A stretch of DNA of 64,000 nt from BOG-1112 sp964611335 (lineage in GTDB: Bacteria > Bdellovibrionota_B > Oligoflexia > Oligoflexales > Bog-1112). Shown here in pieces: positions 1-9,257 of the stretch. The stretch lies in the NCBI GenBank assembly GCA_964611335.1, contig CAZSXR010000003.1:483969-547968 (forward strand). The letters are read 5' to 3'. The notes below the pieces were generated by a model, which had not been told where the DNA came from, did not search any database, and was given only the letters and a program-made list of their open reading frames with translations. The translations under genes were made by a program, and so were the position numbers. Position 1 is the stretch's first letter; each line of letters begins with the position of its first letter.

Positions 1-365
1 AGTCCACAGAAAGCTTTTAAGGAAGGAGGCATTCCCAATTCTTCTAAAGATAAAATTTTAGAAGGGATAAGACGGAAGACAGCTCCCATCCCTCTCAGTT
101 GATTGAAAAGATTTACACGAAAACGTCCGACATTTGGTAAAGCGTAGGCAAAATCCACATCACCGGTTTCTTCAAATTGTTTGATCTTTATTTCAGGAGT
201 GATTTCATAAAGAATTTGCTTCAAGTAATCTTCTTGGAAGGGGGGATGATCGATACGCTCTATATCACCATGTAAACGAATCATAGGTTGCTGAGTGGCT
301 GCAAGATGTAAATCGGAGGCTCCCGTTTCTTTCACTAAGTTTAAAAAGCCATCGATAAAAGCCAT
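1..365 (-). CDS. PilT/PilU-like type IV pilus retraction ATPase, N-terminal part (cut by window edge)
   Basis: Reading the minus strand from 365 gives an open frame of about 121 residues that runs off the window at position 1. It contains the N-terminal signature of the PilT/PilU family: the stretch GASDLHLAATQQPMIRLHGD, then DVDFAYALPNVGRFRVNLF and a GAVFRLIP segment. In PilT this PAS-like domain precedes the RecA-type ATPase core, so Walker A/B lie outside the window. The start at 365 is chosen because GGAAG lies about six bases upstream. An in-frame ATG at 395 has a poorer site. Such ATPases power pilus retraction (twitching, adhesion). PilT and PilU cannot be separated from this part. Confidence 0.85.
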   Translation of the reverse strand, partial: MAFIDGFLNLVKETGASDLHLAATQQPMIRLHGDIERIDHPPFQEDYLKQILYEITPEIKIKQFEETGDVDFAYALPNVGRFRVNLFNQLRGMGAVFRLIPSKILSLEELGMPPSLKAFCG

Positions 366-465
366 ATGCGTCTTCCATCTTTTGTTTTTCTCCATTCTAA
401 CAGAGGGGAAGAATTCGGAACTAGGAAAAAACTCTCACCTTGTTTTCAAGGAATTCAAAATCTTG

Positions 466-1923
466 TTAACGAAGCCAGTCTGCAACACCTGATTTTTTAA
501 TCTCACGTGATTTGTTTATATTTTTAGCATAGTAAACAATGACGTTATTTTCCAAACTCCATAATCGGAAGCGACAAGAAGCTTTATCAATATCACAGTC
601 CATGGAATTCCACTCATTGTTGTAACAATACACACCCAAGAGTTGTATAACCAAAGACCAAATGCATAGAAACCCGATCATAGTTTTTGCAAGTTTCGAT
701 GAGATCTGTTCTATAGAAGGTGCAAGAAATAAGCACAAAAAAGGGCATGTTTCTAAAAGTGTCCTGTATCCATAAGTCCATCCTCCCCACCAATCAAACC
801 AACTTGCTTGAATGAGTAAAAACGCAAGAGGAAGAGGAAGAAGATAACGGAAGAGCCTCCATTTTTCTTTTTTTAAAATCTCCCAGATCCCCAAAAAACA
901 CAGCAAAAATAAAGGGGAAAAGACAAAGAGTCCTCGTGATGGAGAAAAAAGCATGGCAGGTAAGCTTTCTAAAAAGTTCCACTGCCAAACTTCTCTAAAA
1001 CCCGTTTTGCTTTTTGCAATTTCAGATGCAGCTTCCGTTTGTGCAAAATAAAAGGGAGAGCCAAAGGCGCTATCATTGTAATACATCTGTAAAAGAAGAA
1101 AGGGTGTAAGACCTATTATAAAAAGAGGTATTCTCTTAAAATTACCAAGAGCCAAGAAACTCAAACCCAAAAGAGGAAGAAGCATAAAATTTGTAGGTCT
1201 GCATAACATTGCGAAACCAACAGAAAGAGCACAAAACAAAGTGAAATACTGGGTTTTCCTCATGTCATTTTCAGATTTCGAAAGTTCACTTTTCAAAAAG
1301 AAATAAACAGAAAGGATAAGAAAAAATATAGAGGGACTTTGTTGCCATAACGTTTGACTTGCAACGCTGTAAACACAGGTTCCAAATGCGTAGAAGAAGC
1401 TAATAAAGAGAGCGATGTTGGAACTTGTAAACAAACTTAATATGAGAAAGACAAGCATCACGGAAAGAGCAATATAGCTTGCTGCTGTGATTTTACCTGT
1501 AAACCATAAAACTTTCTTACTGTTTAAAAGTTTATAATTGTAAGTTGCAAGTGCTGCATAAAAAGGAACAGCAGCTAAACTGCTACCGATTCCAAAAATG
1601 TTAGCAAATTTGTGATTGTTCTGTGTTTTTATAAAAGAATAGGTGTTGATTTCTGGTCTAATCAAACCTCCCAAAAAATATTCGGGATACATATCCATGA
1701 GAATAGAGACGACACGAATGTTGATGGGAGTCCATTGGCTGTTGATGTGAAAACCCCAATTAAAGAGTTCGGGAAATTTATAAGCATCAACTGTGAGTTC
1801 ACCATATTTAAAAATAGAAACGGGAAGATTGATGTTGGGAGTTGCGTCATTTCCGATGAGAAAGACTTTGTAATCGATGAGATAGACGCTCAGAGCGAAG
1901 AAGAAAACAAATATGGCTTTCAA
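466..1923 (-). CDS. polytopic membrane protein, GT-C-like
   Basis: A 485-residue protein with an N-terminal hydrophobic segment and about ten further membrane segments, so an inner-membrane protein. A loop between the first and second segments carries an acidic residue (GNDATPN). Overall layout resembles GT-C glycosyltransferases such as the PMT/ArnT group, which move lipid-linked sugars to periplasmic acceptors. I see no decisive catalytic motif, so this is only a fold-level guess. The start is a TTG at 1923 preceded by GAGG, because no ATG fits before the first membrane segment. It follows glyS on the same strand after 52 bases that fold into a hairpin covering the ribosome-binding site. 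Confidence 0.65.
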   Translation of the reverse strand: MKAIFVFFFALSVYLIDYKVFLIGNDATPNINLPVSIFKYGELTVDAYKFPELFNWGFHINSQWTPINIRVVSILMDMYPEYFLGGLIRPEINTYSFIKTQNNHKFANIFGIGSSLAAVPFYAALATYNYKLLNSKKVLWFTGKITAASYIALSVMLVFLILSLFTSSNIALFISFFYAFGTCVYSVASQTLWQQSPSIFFLILSVYFFLKSELSKSENDMRKTQYFTLFCALSVGFAMLCRPTNFMLLPLLGLSFLALGNFKRIPLFIIGLTPFLLLQMYYNDSAFGSPFYFAQTEAASEIAKSKTGFREVWQWNFLESLPAMLFSPSRGLFVFSPLFLLCFLGIWEILKKEKWRLFRYLLPLPLAFLLIQASWFDWWGGWTYGYRTLLETCPFLCLFLAPSIEQISSKLAKTMIGFLCIWSLVIQLLGVYCYNNEWNSMDCDIDKASCRFRLWSLENNVIVYYAKNINKSREIKKSGVADWLR

Positions 1924-1928
1924 TTTTT

Positions 1929-1969
1929 ACCTCATTGGGAATCTTAATAAGATTATACGCCAATGAGGT
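1929..1969 (-). promoter_or_regulatory. intercistronic hairpin covering the ribosome-binding site of the 1923 start
   Basis: The arms at 1929-1938 and 1960-1969 are perfect 10-base complements. Inside them 1940-1945 pairs with 1949-1954 around a 3-base loop, giving a two-tier stem. In the minus-strand transcript the 3' arm contains the GAGG that would serve the TTG start at 1923. The hairpin begins about seven bases after the glyS stop. No U-run follows it on the minus strand, so it is not a standard terminator. Likely roles are translational attenuation of the membrane protein or mRNA processing. Confidence 0.55.
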
Positions 1970-1975
1970 CTATTT

Positions 1976-3496
1976 TTAGGCGAGGCTTTCGAGATGAGAT
2001 TGGATTTTAGAAACAGCCTCTTCAATTGGAATCCGTTCTTGAAGAGTTGTATCTCGGTAACGCACTGTGACCTGATTGTCAGTCAAAGAATTTTGATCGA
2101 TTGTCATACAGTATGGTGTACCGATTTCATCATGGCGAGCATAGCGTCTCCCAATGGATTGGTTCTCATCATAACTGATTTTAATTCCCTTCTTCCGGAA
2201 CATAGCTGCAATTTTACGAGCGAGTTCTGGTTGCCCATCTTTTTTCACAAGAGGGAGAATCGCAACTTTGTAGGGCGCAAGTCGGGGATGAATTTTTAAA
2301 ACCGTACGCGTTTTTTCCGCACCGTTTGCATCCACCAAAGTTTCTTCGCAGTAGGCATCTAAAAGTGTGCAAAGCACCATACGTGTAAGACCTAAAGATG
2401 GTTCAATTACGTAAGGAACATATCTCCAACCTTTTTTACCAGACTGTGGATCTTCTTTTTCTGCATCGAAATAACTCAATTTTGTTCCTGAAGCTTTCGC
2501 ATGCTGATTCAAATCATAATCTGTGCGAGAAGCAATCCCTTCGATTTCATCCCAACCCCATGGGTAAAGATATTCAACGTCGTCGCAACCGTCAGCATAG
2601 TGTGCAAGTTCTTTGTCTTCATGTGGTCGCAAACGGAAATTTTCAGGATGGTTAGAATATTTGCGATGCCACGAAAGACGTTCTTGTTTCCAATATTGGA
2701 ACCACTCCTTTTGAGAACCTGGCTCACAGAAAAATTCAAGTTCCATCTGTTCGAATTCACAAGAACGGAAAACAAAGTGTTCAGTGATGATCTCGTTACG
2801 GAAAGATTTACCGATCTGTGCGATACCAAAAGGAATTTTGGCAGACATGCTTTGTTGTACATTTAGAAATTGTACAAACATAGCTTGTGCTGTTTCTGGT
2901 CGAAGGTAAACACTCGAAGGACCTTCTTGAATCTCAAAAACTTTTTGTTTGAGAGTTTCCTTGCTCGTGCCCTCTTCGTATTGTTTTTCAACATATTCTA
3001 TAAGAGGATCGATGGGACCCATCGTTGCACGAAACATCCCACGGAATTGTCGTTCTTCCGAAAGAGTCGAAGCTCCACACTTCGGACAAACATATCCACG
3101 TTCTACAATCCCAGTTTTCGTAGCACCTTTAGCAAGGCCTCCGACTTTGAATTCAACTTTAGAACCTACGTCTTTGCGAGGAGCTTTGTCTGCGCGGAAA
3201 CGTTCCTGACAGTTGAGGCAGTCCACAAGGGGGTCTGTGAAATTTGCAAGATGGCCGGAAGCTTTCCATACATCTGTATGCATCATGATCGAGGCGTCCA
3301 TTCCATAGACATCCTCGCGCTCATAAACCATGCGCCGCCACCATTCGTCAGCGATGTTTTTTTTCAACTCGGTTCCTAAAGGGCCGTAGTCATAGCAGGA
3401 TTTCAAAGCACCATAAATCTCACTGCTTTGAAAAATAAATCCGCGTCGTTTGCATAAAGAAACTATCTTGTTCATCAGGTCTATAGAGTTCGACAT
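1976..3496 (-). CDS. glyS: glycyl-tRNA synthetase, single-chain homodimeric (alpha2) type
   Basis: A 506-residue class II synthetase that charges tRNA-Gly with glycine in the cytoplasm. The N-terminus has the family signature RRGFIFQSSEIYGALKSCYDYGPLG. A probable zinc site uses C93/C96 and C137/C140. Class II motif 2 is GIAQIGKSFRNEI and motif 3 includes EPSLGLTRMVL. The C-terminal part has the anticodon-binding fold (APYKVAILPLVKKDG). Length is usual for the single-polypeptide form, as opposed to the alpha/beta glyQ-glyS form of most Proteobacteria. The start at 3496 gives the full N-terminus, and a second Met at residue 8 is a less likely alternative. It is probably co-transcribed with the membrane protein downstream. 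Confidence 0.95.
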   Translation of the reverse strand: MSNSIDLMNKIVSLCKRRGFIFQSSEIYGALKSCYDYGPLGTELKKNIADEWWRRMVYEREDVYGMDASIMMHTDVWKASGHLANFTDPLVDCLNCQERFRADKAPRKDVGSKVEFKVGGLAKGATKTGIVERGYVCPKCGASTLSEERQFRGMFRATMGPIDPLIEYVEKQYEEGTSKETLKQKVFEIQEGPSSVYLRPETAQAMFVQFLNVQQSMSAKIPFGIAQIGKSFRNEIITEHFVFRSCEFEQMELEFFCEPGSQKEWFQYWKQERLSWHRKYSNHPENFRLRPHEDKELAHYADGCDDVEYLYPWGWDEIEGIASRTDYDLNQHAKASGTKLSYFDAEKEDPQSGKKGWRYVPYVIEPSLGLTRMVLCTLLDAYCEETLVDANGAEKTRTVLKIHPRLAPYKVAILPLVKKDGQPELARKIAAMFRKKGIKISYDENQSIGRRYARHDEIGTPYCMTIDQNSLTDNQVTVRYRDTTLQERIPIEEAVSKIQSHLESLA

Positions 3497-3558
3497 ATAA
3501 GGTGCCCTTCGTTGCGTTAGAGAGGCAAAACTAGACTATCTTGTGTGCAGAGACAACA

Positions 3559-5319
3559 CTATTGTGTGAGGGAGTTTGTAACAAGATGGGTTCGAAGATC
3601 ATCGAGTTCTTTGTATTCCGCATAAAGACGAGCGAGTGCCCCTTGTGCCGCAATCATATCGTTTGCAAATTGGTTCCAAGGATTGGAATCACCACTCAGT
3701 GAGAAAGCACCTCCAGCATAGAAAGATGCAAAGCTTCCTATCAGTATAGAAACAGCTCCCACTCCGTGGAGTATGTTAGATGTTTTTCCCATACTTTTTT
3801 TGAGGTCAGATGAGGAGAGTTTTTTGTCAGGTACATCAACTCCTGCAGCATTAGGTATTGTATGCCCTTCACCTATTGTGCTTCCGAATAAGGAGTTTTT
3901 TATTTTTGTAGAAATATCATATTTTGATGTCGTATTGGTCACGGGAACATCAGAAAGCACGTATCTTTTTTTGCCCGTTGTTGGGTCTGTTCCTATTTCC
4001 GTTAGATGTTTCCCTTCATACAAAAATACTTTACGTGTGCCCTCAGCAGTAAAAGCCCACGAGAACTTTTTTGATTTAACGTTTTCGATAGGGGCACCAG
4101 CACTGTCCACTAGTAAGAAGTCATTTTTTTTCCTAAACTCCTTCAAAGGCATAGCGTGTGCGTCTTTTATAATCTTTGCCGCTAAGTAGACTCCCCAAAC
4201 TATAGAAGCACCCAGTAAAACACCTCCGAGTATTTCGTATTTCGAATTGTAAGTGGTGTTGTATCCAACCTTTGCACCATTCGCAACAGTACCACTCGTT
4301 GTCGTTGTACTCGTTCCTGTCGGTGTCAGAATGTTTAAAGCTGTGCTTGGATTACCTTGATCTCCATAATTTTGTCGTGCTGTATTTAAAATCTGATCAA
4401 GGTTAAGACCTCCTCCTGTTACGCCTGTGTTGACTGTCACTGGTGTTTGACCAGAGTTGGTAGAGCTATCGACACAGGGACTCCCTGTCTCTGTAAGGTT
4501 TAGGTTTTGATCTTTTAAAGTATTTGCTGTGTTTGCAAAACCTTCATAAAGTTCAGAGGAGAAAATATCAACGAAGTCTGTCTGTCTTTGAGTGAAAAGT
4601 TGTGCAAGAGAAATTTCCATTTGCTGTGCGCTTGTGAGTTGAGGAGATTTTGTGTCGACACTGTTGAGAAAGTGATCCGCTGCATCTGCTAACCAAAGTG
4701 CAACGATCTTTCTTTCCTTTATGTTCTCCTGAATAAGAGCGAGTGTGTCCTGCAGCGTCGATTTGGAATTAACTTGATTCTGATAAGGGGTCGAAACTTC
4801 AGGTCCACAAGGAGTGTCGGGTTCAAGCAGGCGGAATGTAGATGCACAAGCTTGGGCGCTGATAGTTAAAGTTCCTGACCTACAAGAAGAGGGCAAGTGG
4901 ATTTCATCAAAAAATGAAGAGCCCGTTTGTCCGTTAAGACATATTTTATTGTTTGCATCGAGGATTTTGTATTTTGCAAAGTCAGGATATTCATCAGCAT
5001 TTTTGGAAGCGATAGGACTTATTTGTAAAAGAATAGAATTTTGATTATCTGCATAATTTAAAGTCACATAACTAGGCGTTTGAATTTTTAAATTCGAAGC
5101 ATGGATTTTTACAATAGGCGCAAGACCAAAAGCATTTTGTACCTGTTCGGGGGTGATAGAACACTGTGATTCTATGCTGCCTGTATTTAGCACAGCAGAC
5201 TGATTTGATTTTTTTTGAGTGGGTGTAGGGTTTTTACATTGTAGAATAAAGAAAGATATAAAACAAAAAAACCAAGGACTTCGTAAAAATCGTAAGTGAT
5301 AGAAATTGTGAGCGTGCAC
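3559..5319 (-). CDS. hypothetical lipoprotein with two internal hydrophobic segments
   Basis: A 586-residue protein not assigned to a family. It starts at a GTG (5319) preceded by GAGGG at good spacing. The N-terminus is basic, then hydrophobic, then FILQC, a plausible lipobox, with Cys near residue 28. The middle is rich in Ser, Thr, Asn and Gln, with a Gly/Thr stretch near residues 290-345. Two hydrophobic segments lie near residues 360-385 and 525-545, and both are possible membrane spans. These are unusual for a soluble lipoprotein and suggest insertion in a membrane. Its neighbour 94 bases away on the other strand is a small lipoprotein, so the two may share a divergent promoter region. 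Confidence 0.75.
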   Translation of the reverse strand: MHAHNFYHLRFLRSPWFFCFISFFILQCKNPTPTQKKSNQSAVLNTGSIESQCSITPEQVQNAFGLAPIVKIHASNLKIQTPSYVTLNYADNQNSILLQISPIASKNADEYPDFAKYKILDANNKICLNGQTGSSFFDEIHLPSSCRSGTLTISAQACASTFRLLEPDTPCGPEVSTPYQNQVNSKSTLQDTLALIQENIKERKIVALWLADAADHFLNSVDTKSPQLTSAQQMEISLAQLFTQRQTDFVDIFSSELYEGFANTANTLKDQNLNLTETGSPCVDSSTNSGQTPVTVNTGVTGGGLNLDQILNTARQNYGDQGNPSTALNILTPTGTSTTTTSGTVANGAKVGYNTTYNSKYEILGGVLLGASIVWGVYLAAKIIKDAHAMPLKEFRKKNDFLLVDSAGAPIENVKSKKFSWAFTAEGTRKVFLYEGKHLTEIGTDPTTGKKRYVLSDVPVTNTTSKYDISTKIKNSLFGSTIGEGHTIPNAAGVDVPDKKLSSSDLKKSMGKTSNILHGVGAVSILIGSFASFYAGGAFSLSGDSNPWNQFANDMIAAQGALARLYAEYKELDDLRTHLVTNSLTQ

Positions 5320-5412
5320 TTCAAAGCCCTCATAATAGTTGAAAACGAGTCTGAGAATCTATCGGATGAATATCGAGGTTTTTGAGTAATGACCTTTCTG
5401 AAGGGATAGAGA

Positions 5413-5664
5413 ATGAGAAAAGAAGTCTTTCTTTACAGCGGGTTATTTCTAGGAATGAGCTTTTGTACACCTAGGAGTCAAGAGAGGAAAAAGGGTCCCG
5501 AAGGAACCCAGCAGATACAATGGGATAAAGACTTACAGAACAAAATTTCAGAAAATTATTTTGAAAAAGAGAAAAACCAAAAGTGTCCTTGTTCTTGCGG
5601 ACAACAAACTGTCACAGTAACCATTACAGACACACAAACACAGACACACATACAAGCTGATTAA
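5413..5664 (+). CDS. small putative lipoprotein with Cys cluster and Thr-rich tail
   Basis: An 83-residue protein with AGGG ahead of its ATG. The N-terminus (MRKEVFLYSGLFLGMSFC) is a short lipoprotein-type signal with Cys18. The centre is charged. A CPCSCG cluster follows, then a tail alternating Thr and Val/Gln (TVTVTITDTQTQTHIQAD). The cluster could bind a metal or form disulphides, but there is no family match I recognise. It is unlike its neighbours in composition and stands alone between divergent and downstream genes. Confidence 0.6.
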   Translation: MRKEVFLYSGLFLGMSFCTPRSQERKKGPEGTQQIQWDKDLQNKISENYFEKEKNQKCPCSCGQQTVTVTITDTQTQTHIQAD

Positions 5665-5768
5665 AAGACCCGCCTTCTCTCAAAGACTTGATCTTGCCTT
5701 CGCGAAAATTTCTTTGTACTATGCGAGCCCATTGATTCCTGTTTTAAATTCCGCGCCTGAGGACTCCT

Positions 5769-7163
5769 GTGCAATTCACTCTCACAGTATTAATACCGCT
5801 ATTTATGTTTCTCACTCTCTCTATGTCCTGCGAAAAATCTACAAGCTTTTCAAAAAAAGAAGAGGTTGCTCGCATAAATCAAGGAACTCCTCTTTTTTAC
5901 CCCCTCGCGGATCCTGATTGCAGCGAAGAACATGCTGTTAAATCGATTGCAGACAAAGATGGCTTTATAAAAGTTTGGCTAGGTTCACAAAATTCCGTCC
6001 AATTAACGCATGTGCGTCTCTCACATGAGATTTCAGGAAGTGGATTGCAATCAGATTTTATGAGTGAGGCTATTTGGGGGCGAGAAGTTCAATATGAGCT
6101 AGCTTGTAAAACGCAGAAAGATGGTTCGGAGCTTTGCGGAGATTATAGCAATAAAGTTGTGTACCAAGGTAAGAGGCTTTTTTTCTGTAAGGTAGGAGGC
6201 GATTATCCTCGCGAGTCTTTGGAGAATGTGGCTCTTGCAAGTCTTGTAGGAATGTATAAGACCTATTCTATGCATCATCATTTGTATCCTGATAGACCTC
6301 TTCCCAAAGTAACCTTGCTTGTTCACCCTCGTATCACGGATCGCAAATATACTAACAACCAAGCTATAAAAGACGCGGTTTCTTTTGATATCAGTAGAGT
6401 GCGAACAGACAATGCTTATTGGTTTCTTACGGGAAGTGATGGGATAGCGATTGCTGCTGTTCCTGAAAGTTTAGAAAAAAGAAGATTTTTAAAAGGAGAT
6501 CAGGGCCATTTTTGGGAAATGCCTTCCATCATGGGGCATGAGTATGGGCACCACATGTTTCATTATTACGCGCCGTCGCTTTCTGTCTCTTCTGTTAATA
6601 ATTTTGTGAACACACCTGACATGATACTTGCAAGTTCTGCGATCAATGAAGGATTTGCAGACCTCATTGCTTATTTTACATATCTTCAAGAATATCCGGA
6701 CTTAGGTTGGTTTGTTTTGGACGATGTTCTGTTTAACAGAGAAGTTTCTAAGGCACATTTTTCGGATGGTTCTGAAAAAGCATTGGAAGAGTGGTTTTTA
6801 CACCACTATTTTCGTCAAACGACACCCTTCCCTGCAAATAAACACCAAGCAGATCCTTCAGATGATCATGCAGTAGGCGCCATTCTTGCGCACGGTTTAT
6901 ACAAAATTTTTTATCCCACGACAAAGAGCTCCATATCTGAGGCCTTTCAGAAAAGTGTGGAGTGGGTTCAGAGAATGGAAGAGCATTTTCAAGAAGATGC
7001 TCAATTGGAATCTTCACAGTTACTTGAAAAATCTGTGTTTCATGCAGTCTCTCTCGTCAAAGAGAATGAAGTTGACAATAAAGACAGTGCATACTGTGCG
7101 GTTATTCGAAAAGTATTTCCGACGTTTTTAGAACTTGGATGTACAGAAGGGATGTCTCCATGA
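5769..7163 (+). CDS. exported zinc metalloprotease, lipoprotein (gluzincin-like)
   Basis: A 464-residue protein starting at GTG 5769 after GAGG. The signal ends in LSMSC, a lipobox with Cys21. The catalytic zinc motif HEYGHH lies at residues 257-262 in the context PSIMGHEYGHHMFH. About 35 residues later comes INEGFADLIAYF, whose Glu and Asp match the downstream metal-ligand helix of gluzincins such as thermolysin-type and M36/M4-like enzymes. The substrate is unknown. It is probably anchored to the outer or inner membrane facing the periplasm or exterior. Its stop overlaps the next start (ATGA), so the two proteins are translated together and may act together. Confidence 0.8.
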   Translation: MQFTLTVLIPLFMFLTLSMSCEKSTSFSKKEEVARINQGTPLFYPLADPDCSEEHAVKSIADKDGFIKVWLGSQNSVQLTHVRLSHEISGSGLQSDFMSEAIWGREVQYELACKTQKDGSELCGDYSNKVVYQGKRLFFCKVGGDYPRESLENVALASLVGMYKTYSMHHHLYPDRPLPKVTLLVHPRITDRKYTNNQAIKDAVSFDISRVRTDNAYWFLTGSDGIAIAAVPESLEKRRFLKGDQGHFWEMPSIMGHEYGHHMFHYYAPSLSVSSVNNFVNTPDMILASSAINEGFADLIAYFTYLQEYPDLGWFVLDDVLFNREVSKAHFSDGSEKALEEWFLHHYFRQTTPFPANKHQADPSDDHAVGAILAHGLYKIFYPTTKSSISEAFQKSVEWVQRMEEHFQEDAQLESSQLLEKSVFHAVSLVKENEVDNKDSAYCAVIRKVFPTFLELGCTEGMSP

Positions 7164-7831
7164 GGGTATTTTTCACAGTTCTACTTTTCTTCTTATCGAA
7201 TCTCATTTTTGCGGTGCAATGGGATACGAGTGCTCAATTTGGTAAACGCTGGTCTGAAATGAACGAGAGAGTGTATTTGAGCAATCAGAGTTATTCTTTT
7301 GCTTTGCATGCAAATTTAAAAAACGCAAAGCAAATTCATTTTCTTTTCGGTCCCTCCTACGTGTTTGATTTTTATACGGAAGAAGATCTTTGTGAGACAA
7401 GAGGATGTTTTTCTCAATCTCATCATAAAATAGGTATAGATTTCGGGAGTGGATTTGTTTTTGAAGGTCTCACTCTTTTTGCACTTGCTCGTGTTGTTCT
7501 TCACGGTCGTGGGAATCAAACTTTGAGTGGGAAATCGCGATTGGTTTTCCCAGCATCGTTAAAGCTTTTTGACAATGGAACGAACGAAGGTGAGTTGATC
7601 AGTCGGACTTTGGGTTATGATCTGATCTTTGGTGCCAAATGGTCATTGATTGATCAGCTTTTTCTAACGGTATCTTTTGAAAATGCGTATGAAAAAAATC
7701 GTATCATCGATGGCGAAGTGCAAATCCGCAATGGGAAAGGGGATGAGTTAACTTTAAATTCGAGCATGAACACGGAGTGGATTCGCAATAACTCCAGTGC
7801 TTTTTATTTTGGATTAGCGTATACAATTTAA
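7160..7831 (+). CDS. exported, probably outer-membrane beta-rich protein
   Basis: About 223 residues from the ATG at 7160, which overlaps the stop of the protease gene as ATGA. An earlier in-frame start would lie inside the protease and is rejected. The N-terminus MRVFFTVLLFFLSNLIFA is a Sec signal with an IFA cleavage site. The mature part alternates hydrophobic and polar residues and ends in AFYFGLAYTI, an aromatic-containing C-terminus typical of small outer-membrane beta-barrels. No family is recognised. The translational coupling suggests a partner or substrate of the metalloprotease. Confidence 0.65.
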   Translation: MRVFFTVLLFFLSNLIFAVQWDTSAQFGKRWSEMNERVYLSNQSYSFALHANLKNAKQIHFLFGPSYVFDFYTEEDLCETRGCFSQSHHKIGIDFGSGFVFEGLTLFALARVVLHGRGNQTLSGKSRLVFPASLKLFDNGTNEGELISRTLGYDLIFGAKWSLIDQLFLTVSFENAYEKNRIIDGEVQIRNGKGDELTLNSSMNTEWIRNNSSAFYFGLAYTI

Positions 7832-7886
7832 GATGTTATGGCGGTAATGGCGTAGATTGGATCGAAATTATTGAAAGGTCTAATGG

Positions 7887-9245
7887 ATGATGTTTTCCAA
7901 GCTGATAGATATTTTCAAACCAGCCCCCTTTCTCCCCGAAATAAGTGACCCTGAAGAAGTTAAAAAACAGTACAAATATTGGCGTTTACGTATTTTTTAT
8001 TCGATTTATATTGGTTATGTTGTTTTTTATTTCACGCGGAAGAGTTTCACTTTTGTAATCCCGCATCTTATTGATCTCGGTTATTCGATGGCGGATGTTG
8101 GTTTTCTCGGCACGGTTCTCTATGTGTCTTATGGTGTGAGTAAGTTTGTAAGTGGTATTTTTGCAGATCGTGCTAATCCACGCTATATCATGTCTATAGG
8201 TCTTATATTGACAGGTATTACAAATATATTTTTTGGATTCTCATCTTCAATCCTTTTATTTGCATTTTTCTGGGGACTGAATGGTTGGTTTCAAGGATGG
8301 GGATGGCCTCCTTGTACAAAGCAGTTGACCTTTTGGTTTAGCAAATCGGAAAGAGGCAAGTGGTGGAGTTTAAAATCCACGTCTCACAATATCGGAGGTG
8401 CCGTAATTCCTTTGATTGTTGCGTACTGTTGTACGCTCTTCAGTTGGCGTTGGGGCATGTTTATACCTGGAATCATAGCGATCGTAGTGGGCTTATGGTT
8501 GATTGAAAGGCTCCGAGATATTCCTCAAACTTTGGGTTTACCTTCCATAGAAACATTCAATGGTGAAGCTGAAGAAGAGGTTAAAGCTTCTTCTGAACAA
8601 GAAGTGCTTTCTGCAAAAGAAATTTTGTTTAAGCATGTTTTAAACAACAAAGGTGTGTGGATTTTATCTCTTTCTTATTTTTTCGTTTATGTTGTGAGAA
8701 CAGGATTGAATGACTGGTCTACAGTATATTTGACACGAGAAAAATCTTACTCGCTGGTTGCTGCAGCAAGTGGAGTTACGTGGTTTGAAGTAGGTGGATT
8801 TTTAGGAATACTTGTGAGTGGGTGGGCCTCCGACTATTTTTTCAATGGGAGACGTGTTCCTTTTATGATTTTTTGTGCACTTGGTCTTCTTTTAGCTATT
8901 GCCGCGTTTTACATGGTGCCACCAGGTTATATGTACCTCGACATGTTTCTGATGTCGGTTTTAGGTTTTTTAATTTTTGGTCCACAACTCTTAGTAGGAC
9001 TTGCAGCTGCTGAATTTGTAGACAAGAAAGCTGCTTGTACTGCGAATGGATTTGCTGGGTGTTTTGCGTATATTGGCGCCGCAGCAACGGGCTATCCACT
9101 TGGAAAAATAATCGACACTTGGCATTGGGAAGGATTTTTTGTTAGTCTTTTTGTATGTTCTGCTGCAGTTTTTCTTGTTTTGATGCCACTCTGTTTTCAG
9201 AAGGGAGACACTCAGGACGTCTTGCAGCAATCACCAACATCTTAG
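7887..9245 (+). CDS. MFS transporter, organophosphate:phosphate antiporter family (GlpT/UhpT/UhpC-like)
   Basis: A 452-residue protein with 12 predicted membrane segments. The N-terminal block YVVFYFTRKSFTFVIPHLIDLGYS and the following GTVLYVSYGVSKFVSGIFADRANPR are typical of the organophosphate antiporters that exchange glycerol-3-phosphate or hexose-phosphate for phosphate. The GWFQGWGWPPCTKQLTFWFSKSERG segment is also characteristic of the family. A central cytoplasmic loop is acidic (GEAEEEVKASSEQE). The substrate cannot be assigned, and a UhpC-type sensor role is possible but no uhpAB genes are nearby. GAAAGG precedes the start by eight bases. The DUF4105 gene follows after 12 bases. Confidence 0.85.
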   Translation: MMFSKLIDIFKPAPFLPEISDPEEVKKQYKYWRLRIFYSIYIGYVVFYFTRKSFTFVIPHLIDLGYSMADVGFLGTVLYVSYGVSKFVSGIFADRANPRYIMSIGLILTGITNIFFGFSSSILLFAFFWGLNGWFQGWGWPPCTKQLTFWFSKSERGKWWSLKSTSHNIGGAVIPLIVAYCCTLFSWRWGMFIPGIIAIVVGLWLIERLRDIPQTLGLPSIETFNGEAEEEVKASSEQEVLSAKEILFKHVLNNKGVWILSLSYFFVYVVRTGLNDWSTVYLTREKSYSLVAAASGVTWFEVGGFLGILVSGWASDYFFNGRRVPFMIFCALGLLLAIAAFYMVPPGYMYLDMFLMSVLGFLIFGPQLLVGLAAAEFVDKKAACTANGFAGCFAYIGAAATGYPLGKIIDTWHWEGFFVSLFVCSAAVFLVLMPLCFQKGDTQDVLQQSPTS

Positions 9246-9257
9246 GCAGATGCGTTC

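Noticed and set aside
2870..3379. A 169-codon plus-strand frame
   Set aside because: It lies wholly antisense to glyS, whose motifs are unmistakable.
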